Positions 11,035 to 20,144 of a stretch of DNA of 64,000 bases are shown one piece after another. Source of the DNA: Nitzschia sp. DOCU1. Taxonomy: Eukaryota > Bacillariophyta > Bacillariophyceae > Bacillariales > Bacillariaceae. The position numbers and the translations under genes were made by a program. The stretch is from assembly GCA_951394045.1 (NCBI GenBank), contig OX595993.1, positions 1,364,001-1,428,000 of the forward strand, read 5' to 3'. Position 1 is the first letter of the stretch. Each line of letters opens with the position of its first letter. Under the pieces are notes generated by a model that was not told the origin of the DNA, made no database searches, and worked only from the letters and a program-made list of their open reading frames with translations.

Positions 11035-13145
11035 ATGCGGGGGTCGTATATTCATCCCCTCTTGCTGACAGTCGCTCTTCTGGGGCCAGTGCATGCCACT
11101 ATCACGATTATGGACTCTGGGAAGATATTTGCTAGTCGGCCTGAGAAGAAGTTGGGGCACCAGCTCTGGAAGGGGAGTGATTACATGGGGCGCCTGCAGT
11201 TTGTGCACGGAAACTTGCAGCTTTGCAAAAGCGCGCAAGAACCCCATCGTCGATTTACAATTACAGAATCAATGGATGGACTGCCGGGTATGTTGTCTCG
11301 TTGGCTGAACGTTAATTTTTGCCTTGAAACCTTTGTCTTAACGCTGTTGCACTCCATTTTACAGTGGCAATTTACGCCAAGGCCGGAGGATGCTCCTTGG
11401 AAGAAAAAGCTCTAGTAGCTTCTACGCTGCTTGATCCACCGAACATTGTCGGTTATTTAATTGTAGATGACGAAAAGCGAGAGCGACGAAAGAAGAAAAC
11501 AGGCCCCAAAGGTGTGCCAACAGGTTCAGCAGACGAAGGAGAAGACGAAGACTTATTGGATGATTTTATCGACGAAACTTCGTTCTGGGTATCCGAGGTG
11601 AATGATACCGATGAGGACATGGGTGATTTGTGGGATGAACTGATGGCCCAAGTGCAAAAGCAACCGGAACTGCCATTTGAATTGAAGACCTTAGCTCCGC
11701 TCAACATGGGAGTTGGTATGGGAGACGACGCGGAAGAAATCGAGACCGCCTTTTTGCTGGAACCGTTGATTACTGATGATGAAACAGCGCCTCCTCTATC
11801 GCTGGAGATGGTCCAAGAACAGATGCACTGGCCAGTAACTACAGACGATGCCTCCGCTAGCGACGATGAAATGGTTTCGTTGCCTCTAGAACGATTTCGT
11901 GTCCAGTCAGAGGAAAATGTTTGGTGGAGCGGTGGGGATGAGCTTCAAAGCGACGATGGTGGACTTCTTAAGCGTCAGAATCGTCAGCTGAAGCACAGTG
12001 ATAACGACCGAATTAACGTGGCGATTCTGCACGTCTCCAACCGAGTGGGCTACGATCTTTTGGACTTGCTTCTCAAGGAAAATTCGGAGGTTGGCCGACT
12101 AGGAGGTCCCAAGATTTTGTTGAATAGCAAAGCGCCAAATGCCTCCACCCGCACCATCTTTGTCTGGACTCTGCTGTCGATTTCTATCAGTGCTTGTGCC
12201 TGCTGCTGTATGCTCATCTTTGTGGACATTATGGGCGAAGAACAAGCCCACGCGCGCCCGCAACAGCCGGTACGACGACGATTGACAAACAATCAAGTTA
12301 GAGAGCACTTCCCAGCCTTTCACTATCACCCTGATAACCATTTGGAGCAGCCGTTGGAAGACGAGTGCGCAATTTGTCTGGATGACTTCACAGAAGGTAT
12401 GAGACTGCGCAAATTACCCTGTGGTCACGTCTTTCACTCGACATGTGTAGCGCGCTGGTTGATTGAGCGATCGGCAGTATGCCCATTATGCAAAATGGAT
12501 TTGTATATAGATGAGGAGGAAGAGGAGGAAGACGAAGAGCCCCCAGCCACGGGACTCCCACGCACTATCGCGTCTCTGACTTCTAGTTGGTTTCCATCCA
12601 GCCGCCCCGCAACAACAACAACTACCAATGTCACTACTTCCTCTGCATGGTCTTGGTTTGGGCGGTCAGAGGCTGTTGCTGTGGCACCACGGCCTGTAAC
12701 GGGGGCTGCTGCAACGGCACCGACACCTCCTCCGGCGCGAGCGTTCCGTTGGGGCTTGGCTAGTAGACCTTCTCCGACGAGCCCCGTAAACGAAGGGGGG
12801 CAGCAACAGCAACAGCAGGGTGATACAATTCCTGCCGTAACATCACCAACGTCCTCGTTGGCGGCCGCATGGGCTTCATCAGGGCGCTGGTTCTTCTTTG
12901 CGCGGAATAATAGACGGAGTGGAACGGGGGCGAGCGACATGCTAACCGAACTGACCGAACCCTTGATGCCTGCAGGCAGCAGTGCTGGAGACGAAGAGGC
13001 TCCAGCGTCACCGGTGGCGGCAGGTGATAGTGGTAGTGCCGACATTACGGCATCTGGTACTTCTACTACTATACCGTCGTCGTCGCCGACAACATCAGAG
13101 GAAGAGCCACCGACCACGGCCCAGGGTACGCGGGTGGAAGTATAG
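11035..13145 (+). CDS. PA-TM-RING E3 ubiquitin ligase (RNF13/GRAIL-type)
   Basis: Two exons, 11035-11287 and 11365-13145, intron phase 1 (GG|GTATGT..TTTACAG), 677 aa. It begins with a signal peptide (MRGSYIHPLLLTVALLGPVHA). A luminal protease-associated-like domain covers about residues 22-125 and spans the intron (DYMGRLQF...VAIYAKAGGCS...NIVGYLIVDD). A transmembrane helix lies near 347-370 (FVWTLLSISISACACCCMLIF). A RING-H2 finger at about 419-462 has all eight ligands (CAIC..., CGHVFHSTC, CPLC). An acidic run (DEEEEEEDEE) and a Ser/Thr/Ala-rich disordered tail follow. Known relatives sit in endosomal or vacuolar membranes and ubiquitinate cargo or act in sorting. The tail is longer than usual for the family. 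Substrate is unknown. Confidence 0.88.
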
Positions 13146-13698
13146 AGACTAAAAGCCGATAGTAGGATTTCCGTACTACTAACTTGTACTCCGGAGTAGT
13201 CGGCCATTGTTTAGGACTAGACTATGTGCAAGTAGCGTGCTCTAATTGGAATCATTTGTCGCCTGTTTCTACTGAACCCACAAAACTAGACGGGGGTTTT
13301 GGCGGGTCCTATCGAATCTAGAAGCTGACTTGCGCGTTTCTGTTCTACTTGTTGTCTGAGTTAATAGATAATGTAGCACTATGACTCTAGAACATGACCA
13401 TCGCTTGCTGCCTACCGGTAGATGGTTTGTGTTGAAAAAGCGAGTGATCTGGCCTGATGATCGATAGAGGTACTAGGTTCGACTGAAAAGACCAAAGCTT
13501 GGCTAGGGCGCCAGAATTTCAAGCCTGCGTAGAGGGTACGTGCGTTTGCTACCAATGACGAAATACGAACCAATGCGCTCGCAATCTCTCCATCCGACCA
13601 GCTCATTTTCATAGCGAGGTTCATCTCATATTCCTCACACCCATCCAACATCCCTCTGTTGTCATTGCTAAGTGTCCATAGTTCACGCCTCGAACAAG
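13146..13698. other. intergenic between RING ligase and desaturase-like gene
   Basis: About 550 bp with no supported gene. The small minus-strand frame at 13412-13750 overlaps the start of the next gene and is rejected. Confidence 0.4.
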
Positions 13699-14559
13699 AT
13701 GGACCGCAAGGCCCAAAAAGACTTTCAATCCAAAGTGCTGGACACTGCAACCGCCAGCATCGTGCTGGGCCTGATTTACTTTTACCCCCACCTCTTCAAT
13801 CCCTGGCAATTGAATGCGTGGCAATGGCTGTTGGGTGGCGCCTTGATTCGAGTCGCCATTACATTTTATGATCATTTAGTGGTGTTTGTGATTGACTCCG
13901 TCTTGAAGAGTCGACTACTTCCTACCCGGACCACGGGGAAACCTGTCCGATACGTTTCCTTGGATACGAAATCCTTTGTCTATCTGACGATCAATGCGTT
14001 TCACGAGTGGGTCTTTGTGCAACGGTTTTGCCATTATATTTGGTACAATCCGCAAGTATCTCTGGAATGGAAAGACGTGGGCTTTTTAAATACTATCGGC
14101 GCGTTGTGGGTCATGTTTATAGTGTTGGATTTCTGCTATGCGCCGTGTCACCACTTTTTACACTGGCCCTCCGTCTATCCGTTGATTCACAAACATCATC
14201 ATCGACAACATTATCCAGTACGCGGTTATCTGGATGCCGGAAATGAACATCCCATCGAGCATGTAGTAGGAGTTTTGAGTACGTGGGGTGCGTCCTTGGC
14301 GGCGGCACATGGACCGACGGGAGTGCACGGGTTGACACTCTTCTTTTTCTTCAACATTCATGCTACTCTGGCCATGTTGAATCATTCGCCCTATGATGTC
14401 ACCTTTGACATTGTTCCTGGTGGATTAGTGCAATATTCAGTGGCACATCATGAAATGCATCATCGCAAATTCACGGTGAATTATGCACAGTATTGCATGT
14501 GGTACGATTTTGGCATGAAGACGTTTGCAAAGTATGAGGGACCGGCGAAAGAAATATAG
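13699..14559 (+). CDS. membrane fatty acid hydroxylase / sterol desaturase superfamily protein
   Basis: Intronless, 286 aa from ATG 13699 (MDRKAQKDF); the frame extends 27 bases further up only through a GTG. The three histidine clusters that bind the di-iron centre are visible: CHHFLH near 151-156, HKHHHRQH near 164-171, and HHEMHHRKF near 250-258. At least four hydrophobic segments (ASIVLGLIYFYP, LGGALIRVAITFY, NTIGALWVMFIVLDF, GLTLFFFFNIHATLAML) fit an ER membrane enzyme. Family members include C4-methyl sterol oxidase, sterol C5-desaturase and fatty acyl hydroxylases. The sequence does not by itself show which substrate is used. Confidence 0.88.
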   Translation: MDRKAQKDFQSKVLDTATASIVLGLIYFYPHLFNPWQLNAWQWLLGGALIRVAITFYDHLVVFVIDSVLKSRLLPTRTTGKPVRYVSLDTKSFVYLTINAFHEWVFVQRFCHYIWYNPQVSLEWKDVGFLNTIGALWVMFIVLDFCYAPCHHFLHWPSVYPLIHKHHHRQHYPVRGYLDAGNEHPIEHVVGVLSTWGASLAAAHGPTGVHGLTLFFFFNIHATLAMLNHSPYDVTFDIVPGGLVQYSVAHHEMHHRKFTVNYAQYCMWYDFGMKTFAKYEGPAKEI

Positions 14560-14669
14560 ATGATTTGACTACTAGTTGAAGTTTGTGTTGGGGGTGTTAT
14601 CAAAAGCAAAATCTGTAGCTCATTCTAAAGTTCTATTTACCCCCAAGCACCTCTACCGCCTATTTTCCC

Positions 14670-16277
14670 TCAAGCCCTTTTTGTCTGAATCAGCAACACA
14701 GCGGGTCCCATTCTTCCCTCTAGTGGTTGCAATTTTGGTGAATCACGCGACGAATCCAACCATTGATAATGTTGGATCGAATCGGCAAAGAGACTCAAAA
14801 AGGAATGCAATTGCCATGCCGTCGGTTCCGATAAGAGCAACAAGCAACCCGGACATTTATGCAACAACTCACGGAAAAAGTCCGTCCATTGATCTCGCGT
14901 TTCCGTCAAGAGATAGGAAACGACAATCAGATCAACTGATTTTGGGCGAACGTCGCCGGCGTTGTCGTCGTCGCCACATCCCAGACAGGTCCATGCGTCC
15001 CGATTCCGCTCGTCGTTCGTGAGCGAGTATCGTACATCGCACGACGCCGTGTCGACTCGCGACACCCAAGCATTCTTGCTGCCCGTCACTGATGATGAAT
15101 CCCCCGTTACTGCTAATAATGGAATCAAATGATCCAACACCAAGCGTTTCCATCGTGGCATGACATAGTCCATGAACAAAATACGGTCCAACAATGGACG
15201 ATGTTCCTCCTCTCCTTCTGCTTGTTGCTGTAGTTGTTGCATCCGAATAAATGTCAAAATACCCACTGCATCACATCCAGGCCCACAACCAATACTGACA
15301 ATCGACTTTACTCGTAGCAAGGATTCCCACAAATACAATGCTGCTTCTTCTTGATGTTGTTGTGGATGAGAATACGATGGTGATAGCAGTGGCCGTAATC
15401 TCTCCAATGACTTTAAAGCCAAGATTGCACGTTCCATAAACTTTTGTCGTGTATATCCAATCAAGGCAGCATCATTGTCAAACATGTTCTCCGTCTGCGT
15501 TCCTTTGGTCATATGACGTAGCAACGTGCGAGCTTGTATGGTCTGCGTTTGTTTGCGAGATTGACAGTTGATATTCTCGTCGTCGTCGTCGTCGTCGTCG
15601 TCATTAGGATTGCCATTGCAATCCACATTGCCGCTGCTGTGACAAGACTCTTTGTCTGTAGTAGTAGTTGTTGTCGCACCACCCGAGTTTGGTAGCATTC
15701 GTGACACTAGTTTCTGCCAGATTTCTCGAGTCATCCAGGTGCGACCTTGAGTCACGGACATTGCTGCTGTAGCTTCATCTTCTTCTTTTGTACTTGTAGG
15801 CACGTTACCGCCTCCACTGCCAGTACTACTACTCAAAATGGTCGGCACTTGAACTCTTCCACTCTGGTCTTGTAAAAATTCATGATAGTCTTTTGGAAAA
15901 TCCTCTTGATACCACAAACTATCCGCTTCGTCCCGCAAGGCCACTAAATAGTCTCGCAATTCGTTACGAGCACGTTCTGCTACTGGCGCATCGTGACGTC
16001 CCGTCGCTTGACTCCATCGCACTTCATATTTTCGAATGCGTTTTTGTTGTTTCAAATGACGCTTGCCTCGTTTTTTGAGTTGCTTTTCCACCGACGACAA
16101 GTCAGTATTGGCACAAAATTGAGCTGAAGGCATAAAGTTGTTGTTCTGTGATTGCAATGTAGGAGATTCGTCATCATTCTGGTCATTCTCGTCGTCCGCC
16201 ATGCCGTCACCATGAGGACGATGGCCATCTCCCACGGATTCCACGGATGCATGATTTGTCTGTAATGTTGATTCCAT
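14670..16277 (-). CDS. SAM-dependent methyltransferase-like protein
   Basis: 535 aa from ATG 16277; an upstream in-frame ATG at 16403 would add 42 residues that look like a hydrophobic signal or anchor, and the frame is open to 16778. Residues ~55-115 are basic and Lys-rich (KKRGKRHLKQQKRIRKYEVRW), and a polyaspartate run encoded by a (TCG)n tract sits near residue 230. The C-terminal half has a Rossmann methyltransferase signature: motif I VSIGCGPGCDAVG, a following DRILFMDYV strand, and VDLIVVSYLLTETRDQW as motif IV-like. The C-terminus (GPAVLLIQTKRA) fits the last strand. Closest known architecture is unclear; the substrate could be RNA, protein or a small molecule. It is divergently arranged with Nup107. 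Confidence 0.65.
   Translation of the reverse strand: MESTLQTNHASVESVGDGHRPHGDGMADDENDQNDDESPTLQSQNNNFMPSAQFCANTDLSSVEKQLKKRGKRHLKQQKRIRKYEVRWSQATGRHDAPVAERARNELRDYLVALRDEADSLWYQEDFPKDYHEFLQDQSGRVQVPTILSSSTGSGGGNVPTSTKEEDEATAAMSVTQGRTWMTREIWQKLVSRMLPNSGGATTTTTTDKESCHSSGNVDCNGNPNDDDDDDDDENINCQSRKQTQTIQARTLLRHMTKGTQTENMFDNDAALIGYTRQKFMERAILALKSLERLRPLLSPSYSHPQQHQEEAALYLWESLLRVKSIVSIGCGPGCDAVGILTFIRMQQLQQQAEGEEEHRPLLDRILFMDYVMPRWKRLVLDHLIPLLAVTGDSSSVTGSKNAWVSRVDTASCDVRYSLTNDERNRDAWTCLGCGDDDNAGDVRPKSVDLIVVSYLLTETRDQWTDFFRELLHKCPGCLLLLSEPTAWQLHSFLSLFADSIQHYQWLDSSRDSPKLQPLEGRMGPAVLLIQTKRA
15577..15602. repeat. (TCG)n microsatellite, coding
   Basis: An uninterrupted TCG/GTC run of about 26 bases lies inside the methyltransferase-like gene and encodes its polyaspartate stretch on the minus strand. 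Slippage would change only the length of the Asp run. Confidence 0.9.
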
Positions 16278-16710
16278 TGTGGTGAGTCCCCTCAATAATG
16301 ATAGATCAGACACGTCAAATAGGAGAAAGGACTTTAGTTCAACACAATCAATGACAATGAGGAACCATGCCGAAAGAATGAATGTGTGGCCCCAGATCGT
16401 CATTGTCGTCGGCACGAGGTTTCGCCGCGCTGGATGCCGTTTTTCCAGGGTACATGAGTATTTACCATACCTACTACATCTACTATCATAGCTACCTGCC
16501 TTTACTACTAGAGTGGTCCTACCGGTAGTCACTGCCTCGGCGGCGCGCGTGCATGCCCGTCGTGGCCGAAAAATGTGGCGCTCCATCACCACAAGCAGCA
16601 ACCATGACAGACTCGCATATGTTGACAGCGTGCTTGCCCCATTCCGATCATTGTTGATCCTCGCCTTGCAGCTCGTGCCGTATACATTCTCCTTTCCTAT
16701 CTTCTTAGTC

Positions 16711-19650
16711 ATGAGTACACCACTTGCTGCCCACAGAATGCAAGTGGACGAAGGTGAAGATGACGAAGTGGCCGCCAAGGCCTATGCCGCCATCACGGCT
16801 CAATTGCAGCAATTTACATCGCCCATGCTTGGCACGTTGCCTCCCAGAACCTATGACGATTCATTCTCCATGGATCAGGATAGCAGTCACGAGGAGGAGG
16901 ACGACGATAATTTGGATTCACTCGAGTGGATGGAGCAAGACCTTCAGCAGCCAAGTCCAGCCAAGACGCCCAAGCGGACGCCGCTCTTGGAACGTGCCGA
17001 TACTCCCATCATGTCCAATTCGTCGTCCAAACGGGGCAAGAGCCCGGAGCGAACCATGAACGTTGCAACCACAGCAACAACCCCCGCATTTCAAGTCATC
17101 CCTCGACCCAAGGTGTACTCTCCAAGAGCCGCTCCAGTGGCAACCACTGCCACAAGCACCAATCCTGCCTTTTCGCCCTTTGTCTTTCGCCGATACCATG
17201 ATACGCTCTGGGCGTACTTAAAAGCCAAGCGATCGCTTTCCAACAGTCTGGATCTAGAGCGCAAGGGGCAAGTGCTAGAGGCAATGACACTGGAATATGA
17301 TGTAGCAGCGCCTGCTGCGGCGTCGTCCCTAGCGTCTCGAGAGCAGCGCACCGAAGTAGATTATCTCTCACAGCTCCAGCAACTGGCTTGGTCCACTCCT
17401 TCCAATCTCACTTATCTGGAAGGTGACTTTTGGATGCTTCTAGTCACTTTGCGTCAACTAGGCTTGTCAGCATTGGTATGGAATGATGATCACATCAGTG
17501 CCACTCAGCATGCTCATGCTCTCAATGGATACTTGCAACAGCTGGCGAATTTCATTGAAACGACGCCTGCCGAGATTCTTCAACGACTCGCTTCGGATCA
17601 AGCCCCGCTCGTCGTGCAGCGACGATATTCTCTCTTGCAATGGATTCAAACGTGTTTGGATCAAGTTCGTGTCGAGGCCAAGCCATTGTCCAAATTTCAA
17701 ACGACTGCTGCTGGTCATCCGGATAGTGACGAACCTGCCTTGGTTCCCGAACAAGCGTCTCCACAACTACAAAATTTATTGGAAGCTAGTTTGAGCTTTA
17801 TTCTTGCTGGTCGTCTGGAAGACGCCAAGAATCTAGTCCGATCTCAGGGACAAGCCTGGAGAGCTGCTGCTTGGAGTGGAGGTCAACCCATTGGCTATGA
17901 TCGACATCCCAATGATGCGACACAGACGGTCGATGTCGAGCCCACGGGGAATCCACACCGATTCTTGTGGAAACGACAACTCTGGAAAAATGCTCGTCGT
18001 CCAAAGCAATTGCCGGTCGAAGCTGCCATTTCGGCTGTCTTAGCCAATGACTTGCAGACTTGTTTGGCGTCGCCCAGTTTGCGGAACTGGTCACAGGCCG
18101 TAGGAGCTACCTTTATGACTACATGGGGAAGATTGGAAGATCAAGTCTTGCATTTACACAATACCCAACGACGACGAAATACTACGATGAACACGTCGTC
18201 GCTTCCTTATGCTGGTACACAACACGAAAAGCTCGAGTCGGAACAACTCATGGCGACGGCGCAATTTGCCAACTGGACAGAAGGCCAAGCTTTGGAACTT
18301 TTGGCAAGCAGTCCTTTCCCCGAGATTCGGGGACAAAATGCCTATGAGTGGGCCATGTCATCCTTTTGCATTGGAAAGTCTGCCATTTTGGAATACTGTC
18401 GCGTGCAAACCGAAAATATTGTCAATGGGCGGCGGCAACAGCAGCTGGACGGAGACGAGTACCTGGCGCAGCTTCGCTTTTTGACACACGTAACCTTGTT
18501 TTTGGATTCCCTTCAAGTCTCCACTACGCCCGTGGTAATGCCGGGATTGACAGCACAAAAGAATGCCGTGCTGTTTGATTATGTCCAATATTTGGAATCG
18601 CGTCCCGAGCTCTGGCATTTAACCACGCTCTATGTTAGTCTCTTGCCCGAAGACACCTTGTTGGAGTGGTATCCTACCATGCTTGCCAAAGTTTTGGAAG
18701 ATTCCGAACGCCAATCCATGCTGGAATCGATGCAATCACTCTTTCCACATTTGTTGTTGGGTGTCTTGAAGCGTACGGTTCGTATTTGCTTGTCCGATGA
18801 TGCCGCTTCGGATGATGGCAAGTGTCGTTCTCTGCAGTGGCTCTTGATGGAGGAAGAGCACGCGGGCGAAGCGCTTGTTTGCTGCAATATTCTTCTGCGA
18901 GAATTCTTTTTGAATCAAGAGGATGACAAGATGGATGTCGCTGCACAATTGGTGGAAGATTACTTGCCGGACGATTTGGTGGAACGAGCGTCGGATGACG
19001 TGGCCAGTGCTCGCACCGAGCACTTGGCATTCTTGTCGTACTTGGATGCATACAGGGCCTTTGCCAAGTGGAAAGATGTGCTGTCGGAGACTCCCACGAC
19101 CATTGTAGATAGTTTGGCGGTCGACATGCAAAACTTGAATGCGACGGAACAAGAGATTGCGACGCAGCGACGAGTCCGCGACTGGGCACGTCAGAAGAAA
19201 AGCCACTCTGAAACGCTTTTGGAAGCAGCTGAGCAAGCCCGTACGGTTTTGTTGGGCGTTTTAACCCATCCTGGTGGTTGGCTAGCTGTGGACGAAGATG
19301 ACGTCCCGATTGGTGACGAGCTGCAGCAACGCCATCGCGACATGCGAACGATTCAAAGCCGCTACTTGGTATTGGCTGTCAACTTGTACCACCAAGTATG
19401 TGAGGAGACAGCATCGTGGATGTCGCGCAGTTTGGATAATGCCTTGCACATGACCCGTGAGCAGGCTTTGCAGACGCTGCAGGATCCGGCCTACCAACCG
19501 GACGTGTGGTACCAACACGCCTTGGATTTGGCCGTATTGATTGCCGATGATCGGCATGGAATCCATCAAGCGTTGGGACCCAACGACTTGAAGGAAATCT
19601 TGGCAAAGCTGGCCGAGACGGCCGTGGCGAAATTGATGAGTGGGTCGTAA
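16711..19650 (+). CDS. NUP107: nucleoporin Nup107/Nup84
   Basis: Intronless, 979 aa from ATG 16711 (MSTPLAAHRM); the frame is open to 16513 but the extra segment is unlike the family. The N-terminal ~150 residues are acidic and disordered. The rest is an alpha-solenoid. The hallmark Nup84/Nup107 segment is clear around residues 350-430: SLSFILAGRLEDAKNLVRSQ, GQAWRAAAWSGGQPIGYD, then GNPHRFLWKRQLWKNARR. Nup107 is a stalk subunit of the Y-shaped Nup107-160 complex of the nuclear pore scaffold, partnering Nup133 and Nup96. Size is in the family range. It is head-to-head with the methyltransferase-like gene, about 430 bp apart. Confidence 0.92.
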   Translation: MSTPLAAHRMQVDEGEDDEVAAKAYAAITAQLQQFTSPMLGTLPPRTYDDSFSMDQDSSHEEEDDDNLDSLEWMEQDLQQPSPAKTPKRTPLLERADTPIMSNSSSKRGKSPERTMNVATTATTPAFQVIPRPKVYSPRAAPVATTATSTNPAFSPFVFRRYHDTLWAYLKAKRSLSNSLDLERKGQVLEAMTLEYDVAAPAAASSLASREQRTEVDYLSQLQQLAWSTPSNLTYLEGDFWMLLVTLRQLGLSALVWNDDHISATQHAHALNGYLQQLANFIETTPAEILQRLASDQAPLVVQRRYSLLQWIQTCLDQVRVEAKPLSKFQTTAAGHPDSDEPALVPEQASPQLQNLLEASLSFILAGRLEDAKNLVRSQGQAWRAAAWSGGQPIGYDRHPNDATQTVDVEPTGNPHRFLWKRQLWKNARRPKQLPVEAAISAVLANDLQTCLASPSLRNWSQAVGATFMTTWGRLEDQVLHLHNTQRRRNTTMNTSSLPYAGTQHEKLESEQLMATAQFANWTEGQALELLASSPFPEIRGQNAYEWAMSSFCIGKSAILEYCRVQTENIVNGRRQQQLDGDEYLAQLRFLTHVTLFLDSLQVSTTPVVMPGLTAQKNAVLFDYVQYLESRPELWHLTTLYVSLLPEDTLLEWYPTMLAKVLEDSERQSMLESMQSLFPHLLLGVLKRTVRICLSDDAASDDGKCRSLQWLLMEEEHAGEALVCCNILLREFFLNQEDDKMDVAAQLVEDYLPDDLVERASDDVASARTEHLAFLSYLDAYRAFAKWKDVLSETPTTIVDSLAVDMQNLNATEQEIATQRRVRDWARQKKSHSETLLEAAEQARTVLLGVLTHPGGWLAVDEDDVPIGDELQQRHRDMRTIQSRYLVLAVNLYHQVCEETASWMSRSLDNALHMTREQALQTLQDPAYQPDVWYQHALDLAVLIADDRHGIHQALGPNDLKEILAKLAETAVAKLMSGS

Positions 19651-20144
19651 AAACAAGAACTAGTACTCTACTTATAAACGATAGCATGGGGACGAACTAC
19701 TTCTTTCTATATCTCTTCTCATATTACCGTCGACCTGGCTGCATTCGTCATCACTGTCGTTGACTGCCTGGGCGACCTAAACTGCCCAGGCCAAAAATGT
19801 ACGGAATTGGAGCTGATACACCAGTCGCTTTCCCTACTCTCAATACGCTCCAACAGAGATTTCAAGCGAAAACTTTTGTTCCTTCCTTCAAGAAATTTTG
19901 CCATGCCGTTTCCGCACTAGTACTTGGTTGATACAACCATGAACAGATGATACGGTGAAAGATTATATCCCGCAATGTCACAACACTGCAAAGCACTCTC
20001 GCTGTCATATGAATGCAACGTGGCGGCAGTATGCTCTGCGACGTCAGCGCGATGCAAGACTACTCCGGGCAAGCAAGCTAGAGAAGCGAGGTTATGAGAT
20101 ATGATAATGTTTCATTTGCTAGTCTGACCACCTGGAAATAACAA
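19651..20144. other. intergenic; contains a degenerate copy of the array unit tail
   Basis: There is no gene. Bases 20035-20072 align with 22231-22268 (the tail of the 2,219-bp unit) with 32 of 38 matches and no gap, and weaker similarity reaches the unit boundary (aataacaagatagc versus aataacaggatagc). The left flank of the array is therefore an older, diverged relative of the spacer between units. Confidence 0.7.

Noticed and set aside
12434..13207. 257-codon minus-strand frame opposite the RING gene tail
   Set aside because: Antisense of a Ser/Thr/Ala low-complexity region; no features.
16513..16710. N-terminal extension of Nup107
   Set aside because: Open frame but basic/hydrophobic and unlike the acidic disordered N-terminus of the family; ATG 16711 preferred.
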